From Lentisphaeria bacterium (GTDB lineage Bacteria > Verrucomicrobiota > Lentisphaeria > Oligosphaerales > Oligosphaeraceae), in NCBI GenBank assembly GCA_016302725.1, contig JAEDNB010000143.1:1-5490 (forward strand): DNA of 5,490 nucleotides. The letters run 5' to 3'. Of this stretch, positions 1 to 5,213 are shown one piece after another. A model generated the notes under the pieces. The model was given only the letters and a program-made list of their open reading frames with translations, searched no databases and was not told the DNA's origin. Position 1 is the stretch's first letter; each line of letters starts with the position of its first letter. The position numbers were made by a program, and so were the translations under genes.

Positions 1-474
1 CCCTACCAGAACGTCTTCCGCTCCATCGCCGACCAGCACAAGTTCCACAGCCTGGTGGCGGTGCTCTCCTTTGACAAGGCCCTCTCCAAGCACGGATACG
101 CCGCCTCCGATTTCATCCTCATGCCCTCCAGCTACGAGCCCTGCGGGCTCCCCCAGATGGTGGGCCCCATCTACGGCAGCCTTCCCCTGGTCCACGACAC
201 CGGCGGACTCCACGACACCGTCAGCGACCTGGATGTCCAGGCCCACACCGGAAATGGATTCGCCTTCAAGAACTTCGACAACGGAGGGCTCTTCTGGGCC
301 ATCGACCAGGCCATGAATTTCTGGGCGCAGCCCGCCGAAGTTCGGAAACAGGAAATCCGCCGCATCATGACGGAAAGCAAGAACCGCTTCAACCACCGCC
401 AGACCGCCCAGGCCTACATCGACCTCTACGAGAAGATGCTCCACCGCAAGCTGGTGGAATGGAACGCAAACTGA
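1..474 (+). CDS. glgA: Glycogen synthase (ADP-glucose type, GT5), C-terminal part
   Basis: Partial gene: the reading frame is open from base 1 and ends at TGA 472-474, giving the last 157 residues. GT5 glycogen/starch synthases move glucose from ADP-glucose to the non-reducing end of an alpha-1,4-glucan in the cytoplasm. Visible family signatures (residues counted from the window edge) are the LMPSSYEPCGLPQ block at about 40-52, whose Glu46 sits in the conserved position of the nucleotide-sugar-binding C-terminal Rossmann domain, and the YGSLPLVHDTGGLHDTV block at 58-74, which matches the YGT-P-V--TGGL-DTV signature of bacterial GlgA. The rest is the usual C-terminal helical region. The N-terminal glucan-binding domain lies outside the window. 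A branching-enzyme gene begins 22 nt downstream, so the two are probably co-transcribed. A GT5 starch-synthase-like enzyme of another name is the only real alternative. An ATG at 55 opens the same frame but lies inside the conserved domain and is not a plausible start. Confidence 0.93.
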   Translation, partial: PYQNVFRSIADQHKFHSLVAVLSFDKALSKHGYAASDFILMPSSYEPCGLPQMVGPIYGSLPLVHDTGGLHDTVSDLDVQAHTGNGFAFKNFDNGGLFWAIDQAMNFWAQPAEVRKQEIRRIMTESKNRFNHRQTAQAYIDLYEKMLHRKLVEWNAN

Positions 475-496
475 AGACCGGACGCCCCGGAACCCC

Positions 497-2584
497 ATGG
501 CCCAGCCATCCCACCCCCCAAAAAGCCCACGCCCACCCCAGGCCAGCGATACCCTCCCGGGACTCTTCCGGGATCCCTGGCTCATGCCCTACCTGGACAC
601 TTTCCTCCGGCGGCAGGCCTTCGTGGAGGAGCGCAGGCGGCAACTCCTGGCACACTGCGGGGCGGAAAGCCTCCTCCAGGCGGCGGACTGGCACCTGGCC
701 TACGGCTTCCACCTCCTCCCCAACGGAATCTGGCGCTTCCGGGAATGGCTCCCCAACGCCAGGGCCGCCTACCTGATGGGGGATTTCAACCATTGGACCG
801 CCTCCCCCTGGTTCGAACTCCATCCCGTGGAGGGGACCGGGGACTGGCAGGTGGAGGTGCCCGCGGAACTGATGCAGGAGGGACAGGCCTGCCAACTCTA
901 CGTGGAATGGGAGGGGGGCAGCGGATGGCGCCTGCCCACCGCCATCACCCAGGTGAAACGGGAAACCCAGCCCAACGGAAACGTCCTCTTCAACGGCGTG
1001 GTCCGCAGAAGCCAGAGCCCTTTCCCCTGGAAAAACGATGGAATCCCACGGCTGCCCCAGATGCTCGTCTACGAGGCCCACGCGGGAATCGCCCAGACGG
1101 AGCCCAAGGCGGGGACCTTCCGGGAATTCACCCAGAAGATCCTGCCCCGCATCGCCCTGGAGGGATATACCTGCCTCCAGCTGATGGCCGTGGCCCAGCA
1201 TCCCTACTACGCCTCCTTCGGATACCATGTGGCCAATTTCTTCGCCCCCGAGGAACTCTTCGGGACCCCGGACGACCTGAAGGAACTGGTGGACGCCGCC
1301 CACGGAATGGGACTCCGCGTCGTCATGGACCTGGTCCACTCCCACGCCGTGAAAAACGAACTGGAGGGATTGGGAAACCTCTGCGGACAACGGGACCAGT
1401 TCTTCCACCCCGCCCCCAGGGGGGAGCACCCCGCCTGGAACTCCTATTGCTTCGACTACGGAAAACCCCAGGTGGCACGCTTCCTCCTCTCCAATTGCCG
1501 ATTCTGGCTGGAGGAATACCACCTGGACGGCTTCCGCTTCGACGGGGTCACCAGCATGCTCTATTTCGACCACGGCCTGAACCATGCCTTCCAGGGATAC
1601 CAGGACTATTTCAGCCCCAACGTGGACTGGGACGCCGTCGCCTATCTCACCATGGCCAACCAGGTCTGCCATGCCCTGGGACGCCCCGTGGTCACCATCG
1701 CCGAGGACATCTCCGGAATGCCGGGGCTGGCCATGCCCCCGGAGGAGGGCGGCATCGGCTTCGACTACCGGCTGGCCATGGGCATCACCGACCTCTGGTT
1801 CAAGTTCCTGGACCGCCCCGACGAATACTGGGACATGGAGGCGCTCTGGCATGAACTGACCAACTGCCGCCAGGAAGAAAAGACCATCTCCTACGTGGAA
1901 TGCCACGACCAGGCCCTGGTGGGCGGGCAAACCTTCCTCTTCCGCTGCCTCGGAAACGCCATGTACAACGCCATGGACCTCCAAAGCAAAAACCTCCTGG
2001 TGGACCGGGGAATCGCCCTCCACAAGATGGCCCGCCTGGCCACCGCCGCCACGGGAAGGAGCGGATACCTCAATTTCATGGGAAACGAGTTCGGGCACCC
2101 CGAATGGCTGGATTTCCCCAGGGAAGGCAACGGATGGTCCTACGACCACGCCAGAAGACGGTGGGACCTGGCCGACGACCCCGCCCTCCGATACAAGCCA
2201 CTCCTGGATTTCGACCACGCCATGCTCCAACTCCTCCGAAGACACCCCCATTTCTTCCTGGCACCCCCGGAACGACGGGAGGTCCACCAGGAAAAACACC
2301 TCCTCGCCTTCGAAAGGGACGGGCTCCTCTTCGCCTTCAATTTCCACCCCACCCAATCCTTCGAGGAACTCCGCCTCCCCTGCCAGGGTGAGGAATACGC
2401 CCTCGTCCTGGACTCCGACGCCATCCCCTTCAACGGATTCGGCCGGATCCGCCCCGGGCAGCATTTCCACAACCGGGCCCCACAGGGAGAATACCGGTAC
2501 CTCTCCGTCTATCTCCCCGCCAGGACCGCCATCGCCCTGGAATGCCTGGACGGACAGCAGGGCTCCAGCGGCCCCCGCCTCTAG
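497..2584 (+). CDS. glgB: 1,4-alpha-glucan branching enzyme, GH13_8 (eukaryotic-type)
   Basis: A 695-residue protein that cuts alpha-1,4 chains and rejoins them through alpha-1,6 links, creating glycogen branches in the cytoplasm. In order: a Pro-rich N-terminus (1-20); the RDPWLMPY helix entry (25-32) typical of GH13_8; a CBM48-like domain (about 66-150, with GDFNHW at 95-100); the GH13 barrel (about 188-560); and a C-terminal all-beta domain (about 600-682). Catalytic motifs: region I DLVHSH (278-283), nucleophile Asp349 in GFRFDGVTS, acid/base Glu403 in IAEDISGMPG, and transition-state Asp471 in ECHDQ, where the relatives I recall have Ser instead of Cys469. YLNFMGNEFGHPEW (524-537) and FPREGNGWSYD are near-identical to fungal, animal and Bacteroides enzymes and rule out the classical E. 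coli GH13_9 type. The ATG at 497 lacks a clear Shine-Dalgarno site; no closer upstream in-frame ATG exists, and Met30 is too late because it would cut into the conserved N-terminus. The gene follows glgA by 22 nt. Confidence 0.95.
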   Translation: MAQPSHPPKSPRPPQASDTLPGLFRDPWLMPYLDTFLRRQAFVEERRRQLLAHCGAESLLQAADWHLAYGFHLLPNGIWRFREWLPNARAAYLMGDFNHWTASPWFELHPVEGTGDWQVEVPAELMQEGQACQLYVEWEGGSGWRLPTAITQVKRETQPNGNVLFNGVVRRSQSPFPWKNDGIPRLPQMLVYEAHAGIAQTEPKAGTFREFTQKILPRIALEGYTCLQLMAVAQHPYYASFGYHVANFFAPEELFGTPDDLKELVDAAHGMGLRVVMDLVHSHAVKNELEGLGNLCGQRDQFFHPAPRGEHPAWNSYCFDYGKPQVARFLLSNCRFWLEEYHLDGFRFDGVTSMLYFDHGLNHAFQGYQDYFSPNVDWDAVAYLTMANQVCHALGRPVVTIAEDISGMPGLAMPPEEGGIGFDYRLAMGITDLWFKFLDRPDEYWDMEALWHELTNCRQEEKTISYVECHDQALVGGQTFLFRCLGNAMYNAMDLQSKNLLVDRGIALHKMARLATAATGRSGYLNFMGNEFGHPEWLDFPREGNGWSYDHARRRWDLADDPALRYKPLLDFDHAMLQLLRRHPHFFLAPPERREVHQEKHLLAFERDGLLFAFNFHPTQSFEELRLPCQGEEYALVLDSDAIPFNGFGRIRPGQHFHNRAPQGEYRYLSVYLPARTAIALECLDGQQGSSGPRL

Positions 2585-2705
2585 CCCCCAGGCCACGCCC
2601 CCTCTCCGGAAAGGCCCGGAGCGCAAGGCGGCAGACGCCCCCACGCTTCCCTGCCAGCCGCCACGCCCCCTTGCCCGGTTTTTCCGAAAAAGGGAGGAGG
2701 GGGGA
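2585..2705. other. C-rich glgB trailer with inverted repeats
   Basis: No gene is seen here. The + strand is markedly C-rich up to about 2678. Inverted repeats: a perfect 6-bp pair CTCCGG 2604-2609 / CCGGAG 2616-2621 with a 6-nt loop; GGCGGC 2627-2632 / GCCGCC 2657-2662, with inner GGCAG/CTGCC as an alternative pairing; and TTTTT 2679-2683 / AAAAA 2687-2691 around CCG. None is followed directly by a T run, so a classical intrinsic terminator for glgB is not shown. A C-rich, G-poor trailer could serve Rho-dependent termination, but that is inference. Confidence 0.35.
2604..2621 (+). repeat. Inverted repeat (hairpin) downstream of glgB
   Basis: CTCCGG (2604-2609) and CCGGAG (2616-2621) are perfect reverse complements separated by six bases, 20 nt past the glgB stop. 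It would form a strong small stem in the glgB transcript. It could stabilise the mRNA 3' end or help termination. No U tract follows, so no terminator call is made. Confidence 0.45.
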
Positions 2706-2734
2706 GTGTCAATTCCACGGGAATGCCTTATATT
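2706..2734 (+). promoter_or_regulatory. Sigma70-like promoter of the SRP RNA gene
   Basis: A -35 box GTGTCA (2706-2711, 4 of 6 to TTGACA) is separated by exactly 17 bp from a -10 box TATATT (2729-2734, 5 of 6 to TATAAT). The predicted start at about 2741-2742 coincides with the first base of the SRP RNA closing stem, which is independent support. An A/T patch TTTTT-CCG-AAAAA (2679-2691) lies about 50-63 bases before the start and could act as a distal UP element. This stretch is one of the few T/A-rich islands in the window. The boxes were found by eye. Confidence 0.65.
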
Positions 2735-2741
2735 ATGCCTC

Positions 2742-2861
2742 GTCATGTCGCTTGTTTCGGAACCTGTGCGGCAAGGTGTTTGTGAACCGGGTCAGATGGG
2801 GAACCAAGCAGCCCTAAGCAAGCAACTTGGGTGCCAGTCATTCCGAGGCTTGCGGCATGGC
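2742..2861 (+). ncRNA. ffs: Signal recognition particle RNA, small bacterial (4.5S) type
   Basis: RNA core of the signal recognition particle; it binds Ffh and FtsY to deliver membrane and secreted proteins to the translocon. The diagnostic apical part is present: GGG 2789-2791 pairs with CCC 2812-2814; a symmetric loop of TCAGA 2792-2796 faces AGCAG 2807-2811; TGG 2797-2799 pairs with CCA 2804-2806 and closes a GGAA tetraloop 2800-2803. Below it, 2773-2782 pairs with 2819-2828 (one mismatch, one G-U), CTG 2764-2766 pairs with CAG 2835-2837, and the closing stem 2742-2762 pairs with 2841-2861 apart from two T-T mismatches, using several G-U pairs. The whole folds as one long hairpin of about 120 nt with no Alu domain, as in 4.5S RNA. 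A promoter starts at the 5' edge and a T9 run follows the 3' edge. Location just before dnaX is common in bacteria. Ends are good to a few bases. Confidence 0.92.
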
Positions 2862-2870
2862 TTTTTTTTT
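2841..2870 (+). terminator. Intrinsic terminator of the SRP RNA (closing stem plus T9)
   Basis: The 3' arm of the SRP RNA closing stem (2841-2861) is followed immediately by nine T residues (2862-2870). The RNA's own basal stem therefore acts as the terminator hairpin, as is usual for small stable RNAs. It is the longest T run in the window. Some read-through into dnaX is possible, because no separate dnaX promoter is obvious. Confidence 0.7.
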
Positions 2871-2974
2871 GGAATCAAAGGGGAAGCCGCGTCCTGGAAT
2901 CCCGTCTCTTCCTGGCATGGAGAGAGAGCCGGAAGGGTGTCCCCGTTTCATCGGGCTAGGGCCGAGGAGAGGAG
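2871..2974 (+). other. dnaX leader region
   Basis: About 100 bp between the SRP RNA terminator and dnaX without a recognisable gene. I see no convincing promoter, so dnaX may be transcribed by read-through from ffs or from a poor-consensus promoter. Two small hairpins overlap and cannot form together: GGG 2935-2937 with CCC 2941-2943, and CCCG 2942-2945 with CGGG 2952-2955. Both are too short for a regulatory claim. Unlike the other gene leaders it is purine-rich. Confidence 0.35.
2964..2974 (+). promoter_or_regulatory. Ribosome binding site of dnaX
   Basis: A purine run GAGGAGAGGAG directly precedes the ATG at 2975. AGGAG at 2965-2969 leaves a 5-nt spacing, so it is a good Shine-Dalgarno site and fixes the start. 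It is the only clear one in the window; glgB, recR and iorA lack it. Confidence 0.75.
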
Positions 2975-4540
2975 ATGACCTATCAGGTATTGGCAAGGAA
3001 ATGGCGTCCCCAGACCTTTTCAGAGGTGGTTGGCCAGGAACATATCGCCCGGACGCTGAAAAACGCCATCCTCCATGACCGCGTGGGCCACGCCTATCTC
3101 TTCGTCGGCTCCCGGGGCATCGGAAAAACCACCTCCGCCCGCATCTTCGCAAAGGCACTCAACTGCGAACACCCCGTGGACGGAGAGCCCTGCTGCCAAT
3201 GCGAATCCTGCCGCGCCATCGCGGCGGACGCCTCCCTGGACGTCATCGAAATCGACGCCGCCAGCCACAACGGCGTCAACGACATCCAGATGATCCAGGA
3301 ACAGGTCGCCTACGGCCCCGCCAAGGGAAAATACAAGATCTTCATCGTGGACGAAGTCCACATGCTCTCCACCGCCGCCTGGAACAAGCTCCTGAAGACC
3401 CTGGAGGAACCCAACAACGACAGAATCAAGTTCCTCTTCGCCACCACCGAACCCCACAAGGTCCTCCCCACCATCATCTCCCGGTGCCAGCGCTTCGACC
3501 TGAAGCGCATCCCCGTCCCCCTCATCGCACACCACCTCCGCCGTATCGCCGACGCGGAAAAGCTCCACGTGGAGGACGGCGCACTCCTGGCCATCGCCCG
3601 GGCGGCGGACGGCGGAATGCGGGACGCACAGTCCATCCTGGACCAGTGCATCGCCTTCTGCGGGGGCTTCACCCCCGAGGAAACCATCCGGGAAGCCGAT
3701 GTCCTCCAAATCCTCGGCTTCGCCTCCGGACTGGAATTGAAGGAAATGGCCCGGGGAATCCTCTTCCATGACCTCCCCCATGTGCTGGATGTCATCGCCA
3801 GCCTGGCAGACTCGGGGCGAAACCTGGAAAAGGTCTACGGAGACCTGGTGGGCTTCTTCCGAAACCTCATGCTGGCCGGCTGCTGCCAGGACGCCGCAAA
3901 GTTCCTGGACGCCACAGGGGACGAACTGGCCGACTTGACTGCCCTGGCACGCTCCGTCCCCCCACAGCTCCTCCGCCAGGCCCTCATCACCCTGGTCTCC
4001 CAGGAACAACTCTTCCGGGATTGCCTCAACAAAAGAATCGCCCTGGAAGTCCTGGCAGCACAGCTGATCAGCGAAATCCACAGCGCCACCCTGGACGACG
4101 TCCTGACACACCTGAACGCCATCAGCGGACTCATCCCCAAGGAGGAAATCACCCCCAGAATCCCCTCTGCCCTGACGGAAGCCCCTCTCCCCGCACCCGC
4201 ACCCGCACCCGCACCCGCACCCGCACCCGCACCCGCACCCGCACCTGTGGCGGCGCCGGTTGTCCCGGAGGAGTCCTCCCCGGTGGCGGGGGAGGCGTTG
4301 GACGCCCAGGGGGCGGTGGCCTGCCTGGCCGCGGATCCGGAGCCGGAGGGCGCCCCTTCCCCGGCAGGGGTTTCCGTGGCCTGCCAGGGCCAGGGAGAGG
4401 CGCAGGAGGCGGCCTTCAGCCAGAGCGGCTTTCGCCGGGCCACCAAGGCGGAGATGGCGGAGTTGAAGAAGGAGCCTGTGGTGAAGGCGGCCATTTCCGC
4501 CCTAGGCATGGAACCCTACGACGGCGTCATCCCCCTTTGA
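2975..4540 (+). CDS. dnaX: DNA polymerase III clamp-loader subunit gamma/tau
   Basis: A 521-residue AAA+ ATPase of the clamp loader that opens the beta clamp and places it on primed DNA. The start (MTYQVLARKWRPQTF) is the canonical DnaX N-terminus. Motifs: Walker A GSRGIGKT (45-52), a zinc-binding Cys set C64, C73, C76, C79, Walker B VDEVH (125-129) with sensor-1 region ATTEP (156-160), the SRC arginine-finger motif (169-171) and sensor-2 GGMRDA (213-218). The clamp-loader collar follows to about residue 375. A low-complexity linker with nine Pro-Ala repeats (406-423) leads to a short acidic tail. The last 30 residues (KKEPVVKAAISALG, then the end) resemble the short conserved terminus of many non-enterobacterial DnaX proteins. 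It is shorter than E. coli tau (643 residues), so the DnaB- and alpha-binding domains are reduced or diverged. I see no A-AAA-AAG slippage site for making gamma. Codon use changes sharply after the repeat. recR follows after 21 nt; ffs lies upstream. Confidence 0.96.
   Translation: MTYQVLARKWRPQTFSEVVGQEHIARTLKNAILHDRVGHAYLFVGSRGIGKTTSARIFAKALNCEHPVDGEPCCQCESCRAIAADASLDVIEIDAASHNGVNDIQMIQEQVAYGPAKGKYKIFIVDEVHMLSTAAWNKLLKTLEEPNNDRIKFLFATTEPHKVLPTIISRCQRFDLKRIPVPLIAHHLRRIADAEKLHVEDGALLAIARAADGGMRDAQSILDQCIAFCGGFTPEETIREADVLQILGFASGLELKEMARGILFHDLPHVLDVIASLADSGRNLEKVYGDLVGFFRNLMLAGCCQDAAKFLDATGDELADLTALARSVPPQLLRQALITLVSQEQLFRDCLNKRIALEVLAAQLISEIHSATLDDVLTHLNAISGLIPKEEITPRIPSALTEAPLPAPAPAPAPAPAPAPAPAPVAAPVVPEESSPVAGEALDAQGAVACLAADPEPEGAPSPAGVSVACQGQGEAQEAAFSQSGFRRATKAEMAELKKEPVVKAAISALGMEPYDGVIPL
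4191..4244 (+). repeat. Perfect hexamer tandem repeat, 9 x CCGCAC, inside dnaX
   Basis: Nine uninterrupted copies of the 6-base unit CCGCAC. In the dnaX frame the codons are CCC-GCA, giving Pro-Ala nine times (residues 406-423) in the linker between the collar and the C-terminal tail. The unit length is a multiple of three, so copy-number change by slippage would lengthen or shorten the linker without breaking the frame. A rigid, extended Pro-Ala spacer is the likely protein effect. Confidence 0.98.
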
Positions 4541-4561
4541 GCCCCCTTCCTCTCCTTCCCT
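4541..4561 (+). other. Pyrimidine-only recR leader without Shine-Dalgarno site
   Basis: The 21 nt between the dnaX stop and the recR ATG hold one G and no A; all other bases are C or T. No Shine-Dalgarno sequence is present. The end, CCTTCCCT before ATG, resembles the end of the iorA leader (CCTTCCC before ATG). Confidence 0.6.
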
Positions 4562-5167
4562 ATGGAAATCAGACTCCCCGCCTCCATGGAACGGCTAGTC
4601 GCCCGCCTCCGGAAACTGCCGGGGGTGGGGACGCAGACCGCCCAACGGCACGCCTGGGAACTCCTCCGCTGGCAGGAAGATGAACTCCAGGCCTTGGCAG
4701 AGGAACTGGCCACCCTCCACCAACGGGTGGTCCCCTGCCCCGTCTGCGGCTTCTTCACCGAAGAAAAACTCTGCCCCATCTGCGCCTCCCCGGACAGGGA
4801 CCGCTCCCAAATCTGCGTCGTGGAGACGGCTCCCCAGGTGCCCATCATCGAACGCACTGGCTGCTATCATGGCCTCTACCACGTCCTGGGAGGGCGCTTC
4901 TCCCCCCTCTCTGGAATCACCCCTGAAAACCTCCGCTGGGAACCCCTCCGGCAACGCCTGGCCAATCCCCAGGTCAAGGAAATGATTCTGGCCACCAGCA
5001 CAGACGTGGAGGGACAGGCCACCGCCAAGCTCCTCCTGGAGGACTTCCAGCGGGAAGGACTGGCCATCACACGCCTGGCCATCGGCGTCCCCACCGGGGC
5101 AGACCTCGCCTACACGGACACCCCCTCCCTGGCATTGGCCCTCAACGGACGACAGAAGTTCTCCTGA
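4562..5167 (+). CDS. recR: Recombination mediator protein RecR
   Basis: A 201-residue protein, the normal length for RecR. With RecO (and RecF) it helps load RecA onto SSB-coated single-stranded DNA at gaps. Domains in order: a helix-hairpin-helix segment with LPGVGTQTAQR (19-29); a four-cysteine zinc finger C59, C62, C71, C74 in the CPVC...CPIC pattern; a Toprim domain beginning ICVVE (84-88) and including ILATSTDVEGQAT (142-154); and the C-terminal GVPTGADLAYTD block (175-186) followed by the ALNGRQKF end. The key residues expected of the family are present. The ATG at 4562 gives a family-typical N-terminus; Met9 (4586) would be an alternative but would trim conserved residues. It lies 21 nt after dnaX, the usual partner, without the intervening ybaB gene found in many genomes. 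Translation must start without a Shine-Dalgarno site, perhaps by coupling to dnaX. Confidence 0.97.
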   Translation: MEIRLPASMERLVARLRKLPGVGTQTAQRHAWELLRWQEDELQALAEELATLHQRVVPCPVCGFFTEEKLCPICASPDRDRSQICVVETAPQVPIIERTGCYHGLYHVLGGRFSPLSGITPENLRWEPLRQRLANPQVKEMILATSTDVEGQATAKLLLEDFQREGLAITRLAIGVPTGADLAYTDTPSLALALNGRQKFS

Positions 5168-5213
5168 ACCGCCCCTGCCGCCCTCCCCAAGACCCCCCAT
5201 ACCCTACCTTCCC
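5168..5213 (+). other. C-rich recR-iorA spacer without Shine-Dalgarno site
   Basis: 46 nt composed mostly of C and T on the + strand, with only four G residues. It shows no inverted repeat, T run, promoter boxes or Shine-Dalgarno sequence. It could be unstructured in RNA. Whether iorA is co-transcribed with recR cannot be decided from the sequence. Confidence 0.45.

Noticed and set aside
389..2746. 785-residue open frame on the minus strand
   Set aside because: It is exactly antisense to glgB, is rich in Gly, Val, Glu and His with no recognisable domain, and arises because the C-biased sense codons rarely give stops in that register.
2935..2955. Riboswitch or attenuator before dnaX
   Set aside because: The competing hairpins have only three to four base pairs, with no known aptamer core, leader peptide or T run.
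2388..2978. 196-residue + strand frame crossing the glgB end, ffs and the dnaX start
   Set aside because: It overlaps glgB in another frame, reads through the SRP RNA, and has no recognisable domain or ribosome site.
3020..4111. 363-residue open frame on the minus strand
   Set aside because: It is antisense to the conserved part of dnaX and has the same low-complexity composition as other shadow frames of this high-G+C region.
4191..4244. CRISPR or iteron-like repeat array
   Set aside because: The units are six bases with no spacers, lie in frame inside dnaX and encode Pro-Ala; this is a simple coding repeat.
2975..4540. Programmed frameshift site producing a gamma form of DnaX
   Set aside because: I looked for A-AAA-AAG or similar heptamers in the correct register. 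Runs such as GGAAAAACC near 3121 and AACAAAAGA near 4028 do not match the slippery pattern, and no following stem was evident.
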